Below are positions 52,939-63,100 of a stretch of 64,000 bases of DNA, piece after piece. This DNA comes from JBKBRC01 sp046292345 (lineage in GTDB: Bacteria > Bacteroidota > Rhodothermia > Rhodothermales > Rubricoccaceae): positions 1 to 64,000 of the forward strand of contig JBKBRC010000012.1 in the NCBI GenBank assembly GCA_046292345.1, given 5' to 3'. The first letter of the stretch is position 1. Each line of letters begins with the position of its first letter. The notes under the pieces were generated by a model that was not told the DNA's origin, did no database searches, and saw nothing but the letters and a program-made list of their open reading frames with translations. The translations under genes and the position numbers were made by a program.

Positions 52939-52989
52939 GCCCGGGCGACGAAAACGCCCGGGCGACGAAAACGCCCGGGCGACATACTG
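52939..52989 (+). repeat. 17-bp tandem repeat
   Basis: Two exact copies of GCCCGGGCGACGAAAAC and a diverged third, beginning 24 bp after the aminotransferase stop codon. The rest of the 261-bp gap (52916-53176) holds only the promoter below. Confidence 0.9.
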
Positions 52990-53120
52990 GGCCGCCTCGC
53001 CAGCCGGTTCTCCCCCTCGGGCCCCGGCGCGGTGTCCGGGCGATCCGATTTTTGCGAACCCCGGCCCCTGCACGCCGTATCCTGTCCCCGGGCCGCCCCC
53101 GGGTCACGCCCCGGTTCGCC

Positions 53121-53149
53121 TTGACACCGGCATCCGTCCGACCTATCCT
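53121..53149 (+). promoter_or_regulatory. Sigma70-like promoter TTGACA-N17-TATCCT
   Basis: TTGACA at 53121-53126 and TATCCT at 53144-53149, spaced by exactly 17 bp, ending 27 bp before the ATG at 53177. It is the best consensus promoter in the window and argues against the upstream GTG start at 53162. Confidence 0.6.
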
Positions 53150-53176
53150 TTTCGCTGCCCTGTGCCCTTTTTCGCT

Positions 53177-53776
53177 ATGCGCCTTTTCGCCCTGACGCTG
53201 CTGCTCGCTGCCGGCCTGCTCGTTGCCGCCCCGGCCCACGCCCAGCTCCGCGCCGAAGCGCCAGGCCGCGCCGCGCCCGTCGCCGTCTACGGCGGAGCCG
53301 GCTCGCAGGCGGTGCCTTCGCTCGGGAGCATGTTCAACGCGCAGACGCTCCGGTTCGGTCAGTCCTACGAGGCGTCGTACTCGACCGGCGCGGCCGGCAG
53401 CCTCGGGCTCGGCGTGTACACCTCGAGCCTGCGGTGGCAGCCGAGCGAGCGTCTTGCCGGGCGCGTGGACGTGGGCGTTGCCCACAGCCTCGGCGGCTCG
53501 CAGCATCTGCAGGCCGCGCTCGGCTTCGACGAGAACCCGGCCCGCGTCTTCCTGCGCAACGCCGAGATCGCGTACCGGCCCACGGCCAACAGCGTGCTGC
53601 ACCTGCAATTCCAGCAGAGCCCCTACGGCACGTACGCGCAGCCTTACGGCGCCTACGCGCAGCCTTATGGCGCCTACGCGCCCTACGGCCCGCTCGGCTA
53701 CCGGCAGGGCGTGAGCGCGCGCTTCGCACCGGCCGACGCGGAGGCGCTCTTCTGGCGCGCGCCGTCGCGTCCTTGA
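53177..53776 (+). CDS. Secreted hypothetical protein with beta-rich body
   Basis: A 199-residue exported protein. The ATG at 53177 gives a signal peptide ending AHAQ. The body has regular beta-strand segments (AQTLRFGQSYEASYST, LGLGVYTSSLRWQPSE, LAGRVDVGVAHSLGGSQ, SVLHLQFQQSP), as in a small outer-membrane or surface protein. A Tyr/Gly/Pro-rich segment near residues 150-170 (YGAYAQPYGAYAQ) comes from a 21-bp repeat. It has a strong promoter of its own. The next gene starts 29 bp downstream, so it may also drive the LytR_C operon. Confidence 0.7.
   Translation: MRLFALTLLLAAGLLVAAPAHAQLRAEAPGRAAPVAVYGGAGSQAVPSLGSMFNAQTLRFGQSYEASYSTGAAGSLGLGVYTSSLRWQPSERLAGRVDVGVAHSLGGSQHLQAALGFDENPARVFLRNAEIAYRPTANSVLHLQFQQSPYGTYAQPYGAYAQPYGAYAPYGPLGYRQGVSARFAPADAEALFWRAPSRP
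53636..53677 (+). repeat. 21-bp repeat x2 (coding)
   Basis: Two copies of GCGCAGCCTTACGGCGCCTA plus C, differing at one base, encoding AQPYGAY repeats. Confidence 0.9.
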
Positions 53777-53804
53777 TGCCGCCCCGCGCGTCCGGCCGCG
53801 CCGC

Positions 53805-54275
53805 ATGAGCCGCCCCAGCCTCGTCGACGGCTTGCTCTACGTGGCCCTGGTGGTCCTGCTCGGGGTGGCGCTCGTTCTCGGCTACGGCCTCTACTCGCGC
53901 CTCGGCACGCCGCGCACGCTCCCGCTCGATCCCGTGGCCGAGGCCGGGGAAGGCGAGCGGCGCATCGAGGTGGCCGTGCGTAACGGCGCCGGCGTGACAG
54001 GGCTCGCCCGCGAGACCACGCTCCACCTGCGCCGCCGCGGCTTCGACGTGCTCGAGACGGGTAACCTCCGCGATGGCCGGGACTCGTCGGTCGTCGTCGT
54101 GCGGGACAGCAGCGACGCCGAGCGGGCCCGCCGTGTGGCCGCCGCGCTCGGCCTGCCGGCCCACCGCATCGAGGTGCGCCCGCTGCGCCCCTCCGACCCG
54201 CAGGTCGCCGTTGAACTCGGACGCGACTATGCGCGTCTTTCTCCTTTCGCCGCGCGCGAGACGCCGGCGCCATGA
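53805..54275 (+). CDS. LytR C-terminal-domain protein
   Basis: A 156-residue protein with one N-terminal transmembrane helix (about 8-30) and a LytR_C domain (about 50-135). The domain includes IEVAVRNGAGVTGLARETTLHLRRRGFDV (split at GLARE), LETGNLRDGRDSSVVVVRD and ARRVAAALGLPAHRIEV. The fold is a small envelope domain of unclear function, usually found behind LytR-CpsA-Psr enzymes; here it stands alone. It begins an operon with rsfS, a lipoprotein gene and a DUF423 gene. Confidence 0.85.
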   Translation: MSRPSLVDGLLYVALVVLLGVALVLGYGLYSRLGTPRTLPLDPVAEAGEGERRIEVAVRNGAGVTGLARETTLHLRRRGFDVLETGNLRDGRDSSVVVVRDSSDAERARRVAAALGLPAHRIEVRPLRPSDPQVAVELGRDYARLSPFAARETPAP

Positions 54276-54327
54276 ACCCTGCCCCCGGCCTGGCCCGGGT
54301 GTTCCCGGGCCGCGTGCCCGTGCCTCT

Positions 54328-54780
54328 ATGACCGCTTCCGACGCCCCGCGCACCACGACCTCCGCCTCCCGCGCCCCACGCGGCGGCGCGACGCCCGGCG
54401 CCGTGCTCGCCCAACTCGCCATCGACGCCGCGCTCGACAAACGCGCGCTCGACGTGACCGTGCTCGACCTGCGGGGCATCTCGGGCGAGGTGGATTACTT
54501 CGTGATCTGCACCGGCGAGTCGGACCTGCAGATCAAGGCCATCGTCGACCACGTCGTGGAGCGGCTGCGCGAGGAGGCCGGTGAACGCCCCGTGCACCGC
54601 GAGGGCGTACCGGGCACGTCGCGCTGGATCGTGCTCGACTACTTCGACCTGGCCGTGCACGTTTTTGACCCCGAGCTGCGCCTGCACTACAGCCTCGAGC
54701 GCCTGTGGGGCGACGCACCGGCGGAGACGGTCTCGGACGAGCAGCCGCGCGCCCGCCTGCTCGAGGAGGCGCTGCGGTGA
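54328..54780 (+). CDS. rsfS: Ribosomal silencing factor RsfS
   Basis: A 150-residue protein of the Iojap/YbeB family that binds L14 of the 50S subunit and blocks subunit joining in poor nutrient conditions. The ATG at 54328 starts a short Thr/Ser/Arg-rich leader. The core begins near residue 30 with AIDAALDKRALDVTVLDLRG, continues with VDYFVICTGESDLQIKAIVDHV and GTSRWIVLDYFDLAVHVFDPE, split here for length, and ends YSLERLWGDAP. All Iojap landmarks are present. The next gene's GTG overlaps its stop codon (GTGA). Confidence 0.95.
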   Translation: MTASDAPRTTTSASRAPRGGATPGAVLAQLAIDAALDKRALDVTVLDLRGISGEVDYFVICTGESDLQIKAIVDHVVERLREEAGERPVHREGVPGTSRWIVLDYFDLAVHVFDPELRLHYSLERLWGDAPAETVSDEQPRARLLEEALR

Positions 54781-55286
54781 CGCGCGGTTCTCTTCAGGCC
54801 CTGGCGCTCCTCGCGGCCGGAGCGCTCGCCGCGGGTTGCCTCTCCGCTGGCTCGGCGCGGCCGGACGAGCGCTTCGGGCACCGCTTTCCCGACCGTGGTC
54901 CGGAGGGCCGCGTGACGGTGCTCGGCACGCCGCCGCCGAATCCGGACGACTACTTCGTGTACCCCGCGGTGCTGGACACCGTGCACGTCCGCCCGCAAAC
55001 GGCGGCGCTGCGGCCCGGCGAGGCGGCCGCCGTCGAGGTGCTCCTCAAGGGGGTACTCCCCGATGCGTGCTCCGAGCTCAACGAGGCCGAGCAGACGCGC
55101 GTGGGACGCATCATCGAGGTCACGCTGACCATGCGGCAGCCGCGCGGCACTCCATGCGCACTCGTCGTGCGGCCGTTCCGGTTTTACCTGCCCCTCGAGG
55201 GTACGTTCGAGGCGGGGGCGTACGTAGTGCGCGTCAACGGAGCCGCGCAGCCGTTCCGCATCCGCGCGCTCGAGGGGGACGGATGA
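54777..55286 (+). CDS. Lipoprotein, hypothetical
   Basis: A 169-residue protein with a GTG start overlapping the rsfS stop codon. A signal peptide with lipobox LAAGC (Cys about 22) is followed by a beta-rich domain: RVTVLGTPPPNPDDYFVYPA, VHVRPQTAALRPGEAAAVEV, GRIIEVTLTMRQPRG and VRPFRFYLPLEGTFEAG. Two Cys residues in the mature part (DACSEL and GTPCAL) may form a disulfide. No family is recognised. It is coupled to the DUF423 gene by an ATGA overlap. Confidence 0.7.
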   Translation: MTRGSLQALALLAAGALAAGCLSAGSARPDERFGHRFPDRGPEGRVTVLGTPPPNPDDYFVYPAVLDTVHVRPQTAALRPGEAAAVEVLLKGVLPDACSELNEAEQTRVGRIIEVTLTMRQPRGTPCALVVRPFRFYLPLEGTFEAGAYVVRVNGAAQPFRIRALEGDG

Positions 55287-55693
55287 GCCGTGCCGTGTCA
55301 GCTGAAGACGCCGGGCGCCTGCTCGTGGCCCTCGGCGCGGTGAGCGCCGCGCTCGGCGTAGCTGCGGGGGCCTTTGGCGCGCACGCTCTGGCGGGGGCCG
55401 TCTCGCCCGAGCGTCTGGCCACGTTCCGGACGGGCGCGCAGTATCAGCAGCTGCACGCCGTCGCGATGGTGCTGGCAGGGCTGGCGGCCGCGTGGCGCCC
55501 CGGGTGGCGTGGCGCCACCCGGGCAGGGTGGCTCTTTCTGGCCGGCACGCTGCTCTTCTCGGGCAGCCTCTACGCGCTCGTGCTGACCGACACGCCTGCG
55601 CTGGGCGCCGTCGCGCCGTTCGGCGGGGTCGCGTTCATGGCCGGGTGGCTCGTCCTCGCTTGGACCGCCTGGACGGCCCGCCGCGCGTCGTAG
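55283..55693 (+). CDS. DUF423 membrane protein
   Basis: A 136-residue protein with four transmembrane helices. The ATGA overlap with the lipoprotein gene sets the start. The family landmarks are LGAVSAALGVAAGAFGAHAL (about 15-34), RLATFRTGAQYQQLHAVAM, LFLAGTLLFSGSLYAL and APFGGVAFMAGWLVLA. This small inner-membrane family (YgdD/YwdK-like) has no established function. It is the last gene of the 53805-55693 operon. Confidence 0.93.
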   Translation: MSRAVSAEDAGRLLVALGAVSAALGVAAGAFGAHALAGAVSPERLATFRTGAQYQQLHAVAMVLAGLAAAWRPGWRGATRAGWLFLAGTLLFSGSLYALVLTDTPALGAVAPFGGVAFMAGWLVLAWTAWTARRAS

Positions 55694-55708
55694 GGCGGGG
55701 TGCGAGGC

Positions 55709-55755
55709 GCAAGACGTACGGGAGGCAAGACGTACGGGAGGCAAGACGTACGGGG
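55709..55755 (+). repeat. 16-bp tandem repeat x3 after DUF423
   Basis: Two exact copies of GCAAGACGTACGGGAG and a third with one change, starting 15 bp after the DUF423 stop codon, between convergent genes. Confidence 0.95.
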
Positions 55756-55832
55756 CGGAAAGCGCACGCGCCCGGCGCGCGGAAACGACACGCCGGGCGC
55801 AGGCTGAGTCCGGGACCTTGCGCAGGGACCAG

Positions 55833-56189
55833 TCAGCTGGCGTCGTCCTCGAAGAGGATCATGAACGACGGCGCGAGGTTGTGCTGCTGTGCGAGCGAGA
55901 GCAGCGCCTCAGCCGTTTCCTCGGGCGTCTCGAACGTTCCGTACTCCTTGCCGTCGACGGCGAGCGCGTAGTCCACCTCGCCGTCCTCATCAGCGTCGAT
56001 GTCTTCCCACTCGACGGCCTCCTCGATGAGGAAGGTGTCCCGCTCGGGGTCGTAGGAGGCCAGGAAACGCTCGCGGAGGCTTTCCTGGTCGATAAGGCTC
56101 ACGTTGCCGAGCGCGCCATACTCCTCGTCGTAGAGAAGGGCCTCGGCGAGGAGGTGGCGAGCAAACTGTTCCGGGCTGAAGGGGGACAT
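55833..56189 (-). CDS. Small acidic hypothetical protein
   Basis: A 118-residue protein. The ATG at 56189 (MSPFSPEQFARHLLAEALL) is chosen; the frame is open further upstream but into a Pro-rich leader overlapping the end of lipB. It is highly acidic (EEAVEWEDIDADEDGEVD) with helices near both ends (PEETAEALLSLAQQHNLAPS). There is no signal peptide. It is the last gene of the sprA-lipB group on the minus strand, 64 bp after lipB. The family is not recognised. Confidence 0.65.
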   Translation of the reverse strand: MSPFSPEQFARHLLAEALLYDEEYGALGNVSLIDQESLRERFLASYDPERDTFLIEEAVEWEDIDADEDGEVDYALAVDGKEYGTFETPEETAEALLSLAQQHNLAPSFMILFEDDAS

Positions 56190-56253
56190 GGAAAACGGGG
56201 AAGGAGGGAAGGGCAGGAGGGTGAGGGCGTGGAACGCGTCGGGGAGCGAGCGG

Positions 56254-57120
56254 TTACGCGCCGGTGGCAAGATCCGGCGCGGGGGCATAGACGGCAAGCG
56301 CTTGCTGCGGGTCGTCTGCGGCGCTGCGCAGCGCGAGCCCGAGCCGCGCGCCGAGGTGCGTGGCGAGGCGGCGCAGCACGTTTTCTCGGGAGGGCGCGCG
56401 GCCCAACTCCCGCGCGAGCGACGTCACGCCGCGGTCCGCAATCCCGCAGGGCACGATCAGGTCGAACCAGGCCAGGTCCGTGTCCACGTTGAGCGCGAGC
56501 CCGTGCATGGTCACATAGCGGCTGCACCGCACGCCCATCGCGCAGACCTTGCGCTCCGGCCCGCGCGCGTCCGGCCCGATCCAGACGCCCGTGCGGCCGG
56601 GCACGCGACGCGCCTCGAGGCCGTAGTCGGCGCACGTCCGGATGACGGCCTCCTCGAGCTCGCGCAGGTAGCGGTGCAGGTCCGAGAGTGGCGCCCCCTC
56701 GGGCGTGGCCAGGCGGTGCAGGTCCAGGATGGGATAGACGACGAGTTGCCCCGGCCCGTGGAACGTGATGTCCCCCCCGCGGTCGGTGCGGACGAACGCG
56801 GCGCCGCGCGCGGCGAGCGCGGCCTCGGAGGCGAGCAGATGGGCCGCGTCGCCGCTCCGGCCGAGCGTGAACACGGGCGGGTGTTCGACCGCCAGGAGCG
56901 CGTGTGGCAGACCGGTCTCGGGGGGAGTGCGACGCTTGGCGGCGATCAGGCGAGCCTGCACGCGCTCCTGGAGGCGCCACGCCTCGAGGTAGTCCATCCG
57001 TCCGAGATCGAGGAAAAGGGCCGTCTCAGGTGACGCCCTGTGCAGAGCCGTCTGCGAGGCCGTCTGCGAGGCCGTCTGCGAGGCCGTCTGCGAGGCCGTC
57101 TGCGGAGGGGGGAGGGGCAC
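56254..57120 (-). CDS. lipB: Octanoyl-[acyl-carrier-protein] transferase
   Basis: A 288-residue LipB, which moves octanoate from ACP to the lipoyl domains of 2-oxoacid dehydrogenases and GcvH. The GTG start at 57120 follows the sprA stop codon by 1 bp. Residues about 7-27 are TASQ/TALH repeats from a 12-bp tandem repeat and are not part of the fold. The core has LLAVEHPPVFTLGRSGD, RTDRGGDITFHGPGQLVVYP, RKVCAMGVRCSRYVTMHGLA (catalytic Lys in this segment) and VPCGIADRGVTSL with the catalytic Cys. An internal start after the repeats cannot be excluded. Confidence 0.95.
   Translation of the reverse strand: MPLPPPQTASQTASQTASQTASQTALHRASPETALFLDLGRMDYLEAWRLQERVQARLIAAKRRTPPETGLPHALLAVEHPPVFTLGRSGDAAHLLASEAALAARGAAFVRTDRGGDITFHGPGQLVVYPILDLHRLATPEGAPLSDLHRYLRELEEAVIRTCADYGLEARRVPGRTGVWIGPDARGPERKVCAMGVRCSRYVTMHGLALNVDTDLAWFDLIVPCGIADRGVTSLARELGRAPSRENVLRRLATHLGARLGLALRSAADDPQQALAVYAPAPDLATGA
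57045..57103. repeat. 12-bp tandem repeat, about 5 copies (coding)
   Basis: Four exact copies of GAGGCCGTCTGC and one shortened copy, encoding TASQ repeats at the N-terminus of LipB on the minus strand. Confidence 0.95.
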
Positions 57121-57121
57121 G

Positions 57122-60100
57122 TCAGTTGGAGAACGAGATGCGCAGGCTCACGCCGCCGTCGAGCTTGGACGAGCCGGGGATCTGCCCGCCCTGGCCGCGC
57201 GTGCGGTCGTAGCGCACGAACACGTCCATGCCGACCTGGTTCGAGAGCTGGTAGCCGATGCGTGGCCAGAGCGAGACACGCTGGAAGCCAATCGCCTGCG
57301 TCTCCTGGCGCGGCAGCCCCGCCACGAGCCGGTCGAGATCCGAGCCGAGCGGCCGGACGTACGACTCGTCGTCGGCGATGGAGCCGGTCAGCGTGAAGCG
57401 GAGGGCGTTGTTGAGCTGCCGCCGGCCGAAGAGCCGCAGGCCGGTGCGCGAGTAGCTCACCTGGAGCTGCACGTCCTGAACGGTCTTCTCGTTGATCGTG
57501 GCCGAGCCCGGCTGGAGCGTGTTGAGGAAGCTGCGGTTCCACGTCAGGTCCGTCTGGACGCCGCCGCGCCAGCCGACCGACAGGCCGAGCAGCGGCTGGA
57601 AGCGTGCGTTGACGGAGATCGTGGAGGGCAGCACGTCCGGCGTCTCACCCTGCACGAGCACCGTCCCGGCGCCGGCGGGCACCTGGAAGAGCGGCGCGGC
57701 GAAGTTGTCTACCGAGGCGTAGTCGGCACGGCTGCTGGCGAAGTAGCTATGGCGGAGCGTGGCCTGCTGCGCGAAGCGCCGCACGAGCGGGAGGCTGTTC
57801 AGGCCGGTGTAGTTGACGTCCCACGAGGGCATCGGGAGCGCGAAGAGGCCCTCCGGGCCGAAGCGTCCCAGGCCGCGCGCGAACGTGCGCTGGAAGTCTT
57901 CCGAGAGGCCCATCCGCGAGCGGTACTCCGAGGCCACGACGCCGCCCTCGCCAGGGGCGCCTGCGAGGTCGCGCGAGAGGCGCGCGCGCTGCCGCTCGAG
58001 CAGGCGCTCGTACGAGCCACCGAAGCCGAGCACGGTAGACTCGCCGCCGCCGCGCCGCACGGCCGGCTGCTCGACGATCTGCCCGAGCGCGTCGTCGAAG
58101 GCGAACGGGAAGAGGTCGTTGCGGGACCACCCGGTCGTCCACGTCAGGCCGATGCGCAGCGACGGGAACGGCTGCAGGCTCGTGCGCGCGCTCAGGTCGT
58201 GCTGGTCGCCGAGCAGGTCCTGGAAGCGGAGCCCGCCCACATCCTCGCCGAGGCGTCGCTCGAGCGGCAGGCGCCGCTCGAGGCCGAGCCGGTAGCCCAC
58301 GCCGGGCGCGTCGCCAAAGAGCCCGGCCGGGAGGCTGAAGGCCCGGCCCTCGACGCCGCCCGAGCTGTTGCGCTGGCTGCCACGGTAGGTGATCGTCAGG
58401 TCCTCGACGCCGGTGAGGGCCAGGAACGCGCGGCGCGCGATCAGGCGCGGGCTCAGGCCGCGCTCCCCGCTCGCGGCCCCCTCCCCGGTCGCGGCTCCCT
58501 CCCCGGCCGCCGCCGGACGCGCCGGCTGCCGGCTGAGGCGGTCGGCTTCCTCGAGGCGGCGGTAGAACGGGAAGAGGCGCCAGAAGTCGCGCGGGCGCGC
58601 CTGCAGGCCCGTCTGGATTTGCGTGTTCGCGCCGACGCTGGCCACCGTCAGGTCCGGCCGGTTTGTGAGCGGCACCACGTCCCACGCGTACGCGCTCGAG
58701 AGGCTGATCGGCTGCGGGCGCAGCCACGCCAGGTAGCGGATGCGCTGCGTGGTGACACGCACAGACGAGGTGAGCGTCTGCGTGTAGCGGTCCGTCGTGA
58801 CGCGCCGCTCGCCTGCGAGCACGTCCGAGAGCAGCGTCCCGACCGGGACGATGCTGATCTGGCTGCCGCCGAACACCTGGAGCTGGCGGTACTGCTCGGC
58901 CGTCTCGATGCCGAAGTCCTGCCAGACCGGGCTGCCTTCCTGCTGCGCCTCCTCGCGGCTGAGGGCGTACTCCCGCGCGAGCGAGCCGTCGGCGCGGCGC
59001 ACGAAGATGCGGAACGTCTCGTCCACGCCGGCCTGGTTGAGGCTCTGCGCCACGTTGGAGCTGTAGCCCATCTGCATGAACCAGAACGGGTTGTACTGCA
59101 CGTCGAGCGTGCGGCCGTGCCCGAAGGCGTGCGTGCGCCGCGTGGGGTAGAGAAACGAGAGCGCCTGCTCCGACTCGCCCTCGGTGCCCAGGCGCGGGCG
59201 CTCGCGCAGCGCGCCCATCGTGCGCCCGAGGTCAGCGGTGACGCGGATCTGCTGCGGGAGCACGTTCAGGCGCGTGCCGGCGAGCGCGCCCAGCAGCGGC
59301 AGGTCGTCCACGAACCAGAGCGGGCGGACGGTGCGCGGCCGCGGGACGGCAAGGCGGTAGGCGAGATCGGTGCGCCACGAGTCCTGGTGCGCGAATTCGG
59401 ACGACGGCGTGCGCGAGCGCTGCGACGTGCTCGCGTACGTGGCGCTGAGGCCGTCGAGCGTGTAGCGGAGCCAGGGCGAGCGCGAGCCCGTCTTCGAGAT
59501 CGGCACGCGGAGCGTGCGCGACGACGTGGCCGTCTGCGCCTCGCGCACGATGCGCTCGGCCTCGATCTGGCGCTCCGGCGCCGGCAGGTCGTCGTTGCCC
59601 TGCGCGCGCGCGACGAGGTCGTCCAGGCGGATGTCGCCCCGGTTGGGCGCAAAGCGCGGCGTGCTCTCGTTCTCGACGACCGAGACCGAGACCGGGATGC
59701 GCCAGCCGTGCCGCTCCGGCAGCAGCTTGTGCGCGTTGAAGGTGGACGTGAGCGTGAACCCGCGCTGGCTGGCCAGCGCCCGCCCGCCCAGGCCGCCGCC
59801 GAGCTCGCCGAAGCCGTCCTGCGTGAACGAGGCCCGCGCGCTGACGGTCATCAGGTCCGCCAGGGCCAGGTCGGTTGCGACGAAGCCGCTCGCGCCGCCG
59901 CCCTCGTCGTAGCCGCTCATGCGCAACTCGTTGAACCAGACCTGCACGTTCTCGAGCGGCGCCGCGCCGGCCTCGGCGCCGTAGCGCACCCCGAGCACGA
60001 TCGTGCTGACGGCCTGGATGGAGGGGTTGCCGCGCACGCGGATGCGCGCGCCCGACGGCGCGCCCTGCGGCGTGCGGTCCAGCCCGAACGGCACCTCGCG

Positions 60101-63100
60101 CGGTACGCCCGCGTCGTCGCGCGCCACCTTGAGCTGGTTCAACTCCGAGAGGACGATGTTGACCGAGTTGAGGTCGAGCCACTCGCCTCCCACGTTGACG
60201 CGCGTCTGCCAGAGGCTGTCGGCGCGGGCGGCCTCGGGCACGAGGCCGAGCCGGCTGCTCTCGAACGGGTAGACGGGCTGCTCGTACTCGTAGTAGTCCT
60301 CGGTCTCGTTGGCGCCCAGGCGCACGACGACGCGCATCGAGTCGCGCCGCTCGAAGCCCTCGCCGTGGACGAACATGCGCAGGTTGGTGTAGCGCGTCAG
60401 GTCCAGCCGGCTCGTCGTGTACGGCTTGTAGAGCGCGCGCGTCTGGCCCGGCCCGAGGTTCTCGACGCGGAAGACGAGCGACGCCTCGCGCGTGCGCAGC
60501 GCCTGCCCGCTGATGTCGCGCGTGGTGCTCACGAGCGCGCCGCGCGGCGTCACGTAGCGCTGCGGGCTCTCTTCGTTGTTGATCGACTCGATGAACAGGC
60601 GCGGCTCGGTGCCGGCCGCCGCCGGGGCGCGCGTGCGCCGGAGCGCGCCCACGCCGAGCGTGCCGTCGGCCAGGAGCGCCGGCGCGGCCGAGAGCGCCTC
60701 GCCCCCGGCGTCGTCGAGGCCGACGCGCTCGGACTTCTGCCACTGGCTGCCGACAAGCTTGAACGAGGCAAAGCGCAGCGTGGCCGGCCGGTCGTGCCCC
60801 GTCGTCCAGAGGCGCGCCATCTGCACGCGCGAGAGGTCGTCGATGCCGCCGACGGCCTCGCGCTCGCTCGTGCGCACGGGGATGCGCATCAGGTACCACG
60901 TCTCGCCCTGCGTGACGATCTCGTTCTGGAAGAACGGGCTGGCGCGGATGCCGGCCGCGTCGAGCGGGATCGCGTAGCGGTAGAACCGCTCGACGGTGTC
61001 GAGCGTGAAGTTGCCGTTGATGTCCTCGGTGTTGGGGAAGTTGGAGATGCCGGACGCGTTGCGGTCGCTCTCGAGCGTGCCCATCGCGCGGCGGATCTCG
61101 GCGTAGGCGCGGATCGAGTTGAGCTCGAGGCCGGGCAGGTAGTGCGCGAAGCGCTCCTGGATGGATGCGCCGCCGGGGTAGAGCGCCTCGTCGTTGAAGA
61201 CGGACTCGCGGAAGTGCCGGTAGTCGTCGGCCGAGGGGTCTAGCCGGGCGCGGTTGTACTCGGGCGTGCCGGGCGTGAGCGTGGCCAGGAACGCCGCGAA
61301 ATGCTCGCGCTCGTCGTAGTCGTAGGGCTGCCCGGCGGTGTTGTTGCGGTCGGAGGGCAGGCCGTTGAGCCCGAGGTCCTCGGTGCGCCCGGTGGCCTCG
61401 AACAGGTCCACGGCGGTGTTCTCGAAGCCGCTCGGGCGGCGCCCCCACAGGTCGAGGCTCTCGGGCGCGCGCGCCGAGCCGTCGACGAGCCCGTCCTCGG
61501 AGTTGAGGATGTTGTTGGGCAGCACGTCCTCGGAGACGTCGCCGAGGTCGAGGTAGAGCATCGCGCCCGGCGCGACGGGTTCGGTGCCGTCGCGCCCGCC
61601 GAGGGGGGCCACGATGAACTCGACGAACTCGACGGAGTTGCGCCCGTCGAAGTCCGAATAGGCCGGGTCAATGGCGCGCGTCATGCCGCCCCAGGCGCGG
61701 CGGGGATCGCTGGCGAAGGTGGTCTCGAGCTCGCCGTTGTAGTTGTAGGGCCCGCGGCGCGAGGGGTCGAAGTAGAGGTCGAGCAGGCGGAGCGGCGTCT
61801 GGGCCTCCTGGGCCGTCACCTGGCGGTCCGGGAAGAGCTCGAGGACGGAGACGGGGCGCGTGGCGGGCGTGAGCGGGGCCTCGCGGATGAGGCGGTTCTG
61901 GCCGTTGTAGGTGGCCAGGTCGAGCGCGTACCAGGCGAAGAGGCCGCGCCAGTTGTTGGCCAGGCGCACGTCGGTGACGGTCGTGGCCGTGGCCGGTGCG
62001 ATGGTGCCCGGCGGGCCAGCGCCCGTCGGGGCCGACGAGATGCGCCAGCCGGCCGTCTCGAACAGCGACGAGTTGACGAACTCGGCGCCCTCGAAGTCGT
62101 CGATGTAGGAGATGCCGCGGCGCTCGTCGTCGGCCAGGTCGCGGTCGCCGTCGAGGGCGCGCAGGGTGCGGCGCACCTCGCGGAAGGCGAACGTCTCGGG
62201 TGAGCCCGGGCTCAGGCGCGCGAACTCGCCGCGAATCTGGAAGCGGCTCGGGGCGCGCGTCTGCACGAGCGGGAGCGCGTCCACGGCGCGCGTGAGCCAG
62301 CGCGGCTCGGCGGCGTAGCTGCCGTCGACGCCGAAGATGCTGTTCTGGATGGCCTCCTCGCCGATGCGGAACTTGTCTACGAGGGGCCGCTCGGAGAGCT
62401 GCATCCACGTCGCGCCGAGCCCGGCGCGCTCGCCGAGGCGGTAGTCGGCGCGCAGCCCGAGCAGCGACTTGCTGCCGACCGAGGCGAAGCGGTTCTGCTC
62501 GACCTGCACGCGGATCTGCTGTCCGTCGGCCAGGTAGATCGGGTTGCGGATCTCGACCGTGCCGGCGCTGTAGTTGACGACGTAGTCGGCCCCCTCGGTG
62601 AGCTGCCGCCCGCCGGCGGTGACGCGCACCGAGCCCGGCACGAGCCCGAAGCCGACGTTGTAGACCGACTGCGAGGCCCCGCGGTACTGGCCGCGCAGGG
62701 CGTAGTAGCGCTCTTTGGGGAACTGGCGGCTGAACTGGTCGGGCTTGAGCGTGTAGAGCTGCGGGAAGACGAAGTCGTCGGCCACCTGCTCATACGCGGC
62801 GCCCTGGATCGTTACGTCGACCGTGGTCCCGCTGACGGTGCGGCCGGTGCGGAAGAGCCGGTCGAGGTAGGCGCCGAAGGGTTCGCGGACGGGGAAGATG
62901 ACGCGGCCATTGTCGGCGTCGATGGTGTAGCCGGCGCGGAAGTCGAAGCGCTGGTCCGGCAGGGGCTGGCCCTCGCGGTTGGTGCGGTCGAGGCCGAGGG
63001 CCTGGAGCAGCTTGAGGCCCTCGCCGAACGTGACGCCGGGCAGCTGCGTCTGCGGCGTCGAGCCCGGCGGCTCGTAGAAGATGTCGAACTCGAAGTTGGT

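Noticed and set aside
57749..61243. Very long open frame (1164 codons) antisense to sprA, and similar long antisense frames opposite uvrA, acs, pat and others
   Set aside because: Stop codons are rare in such GC-rich DNA. The translations are Arg/His/Val-rich without domains, while the opposite strand encodes clear protein families.
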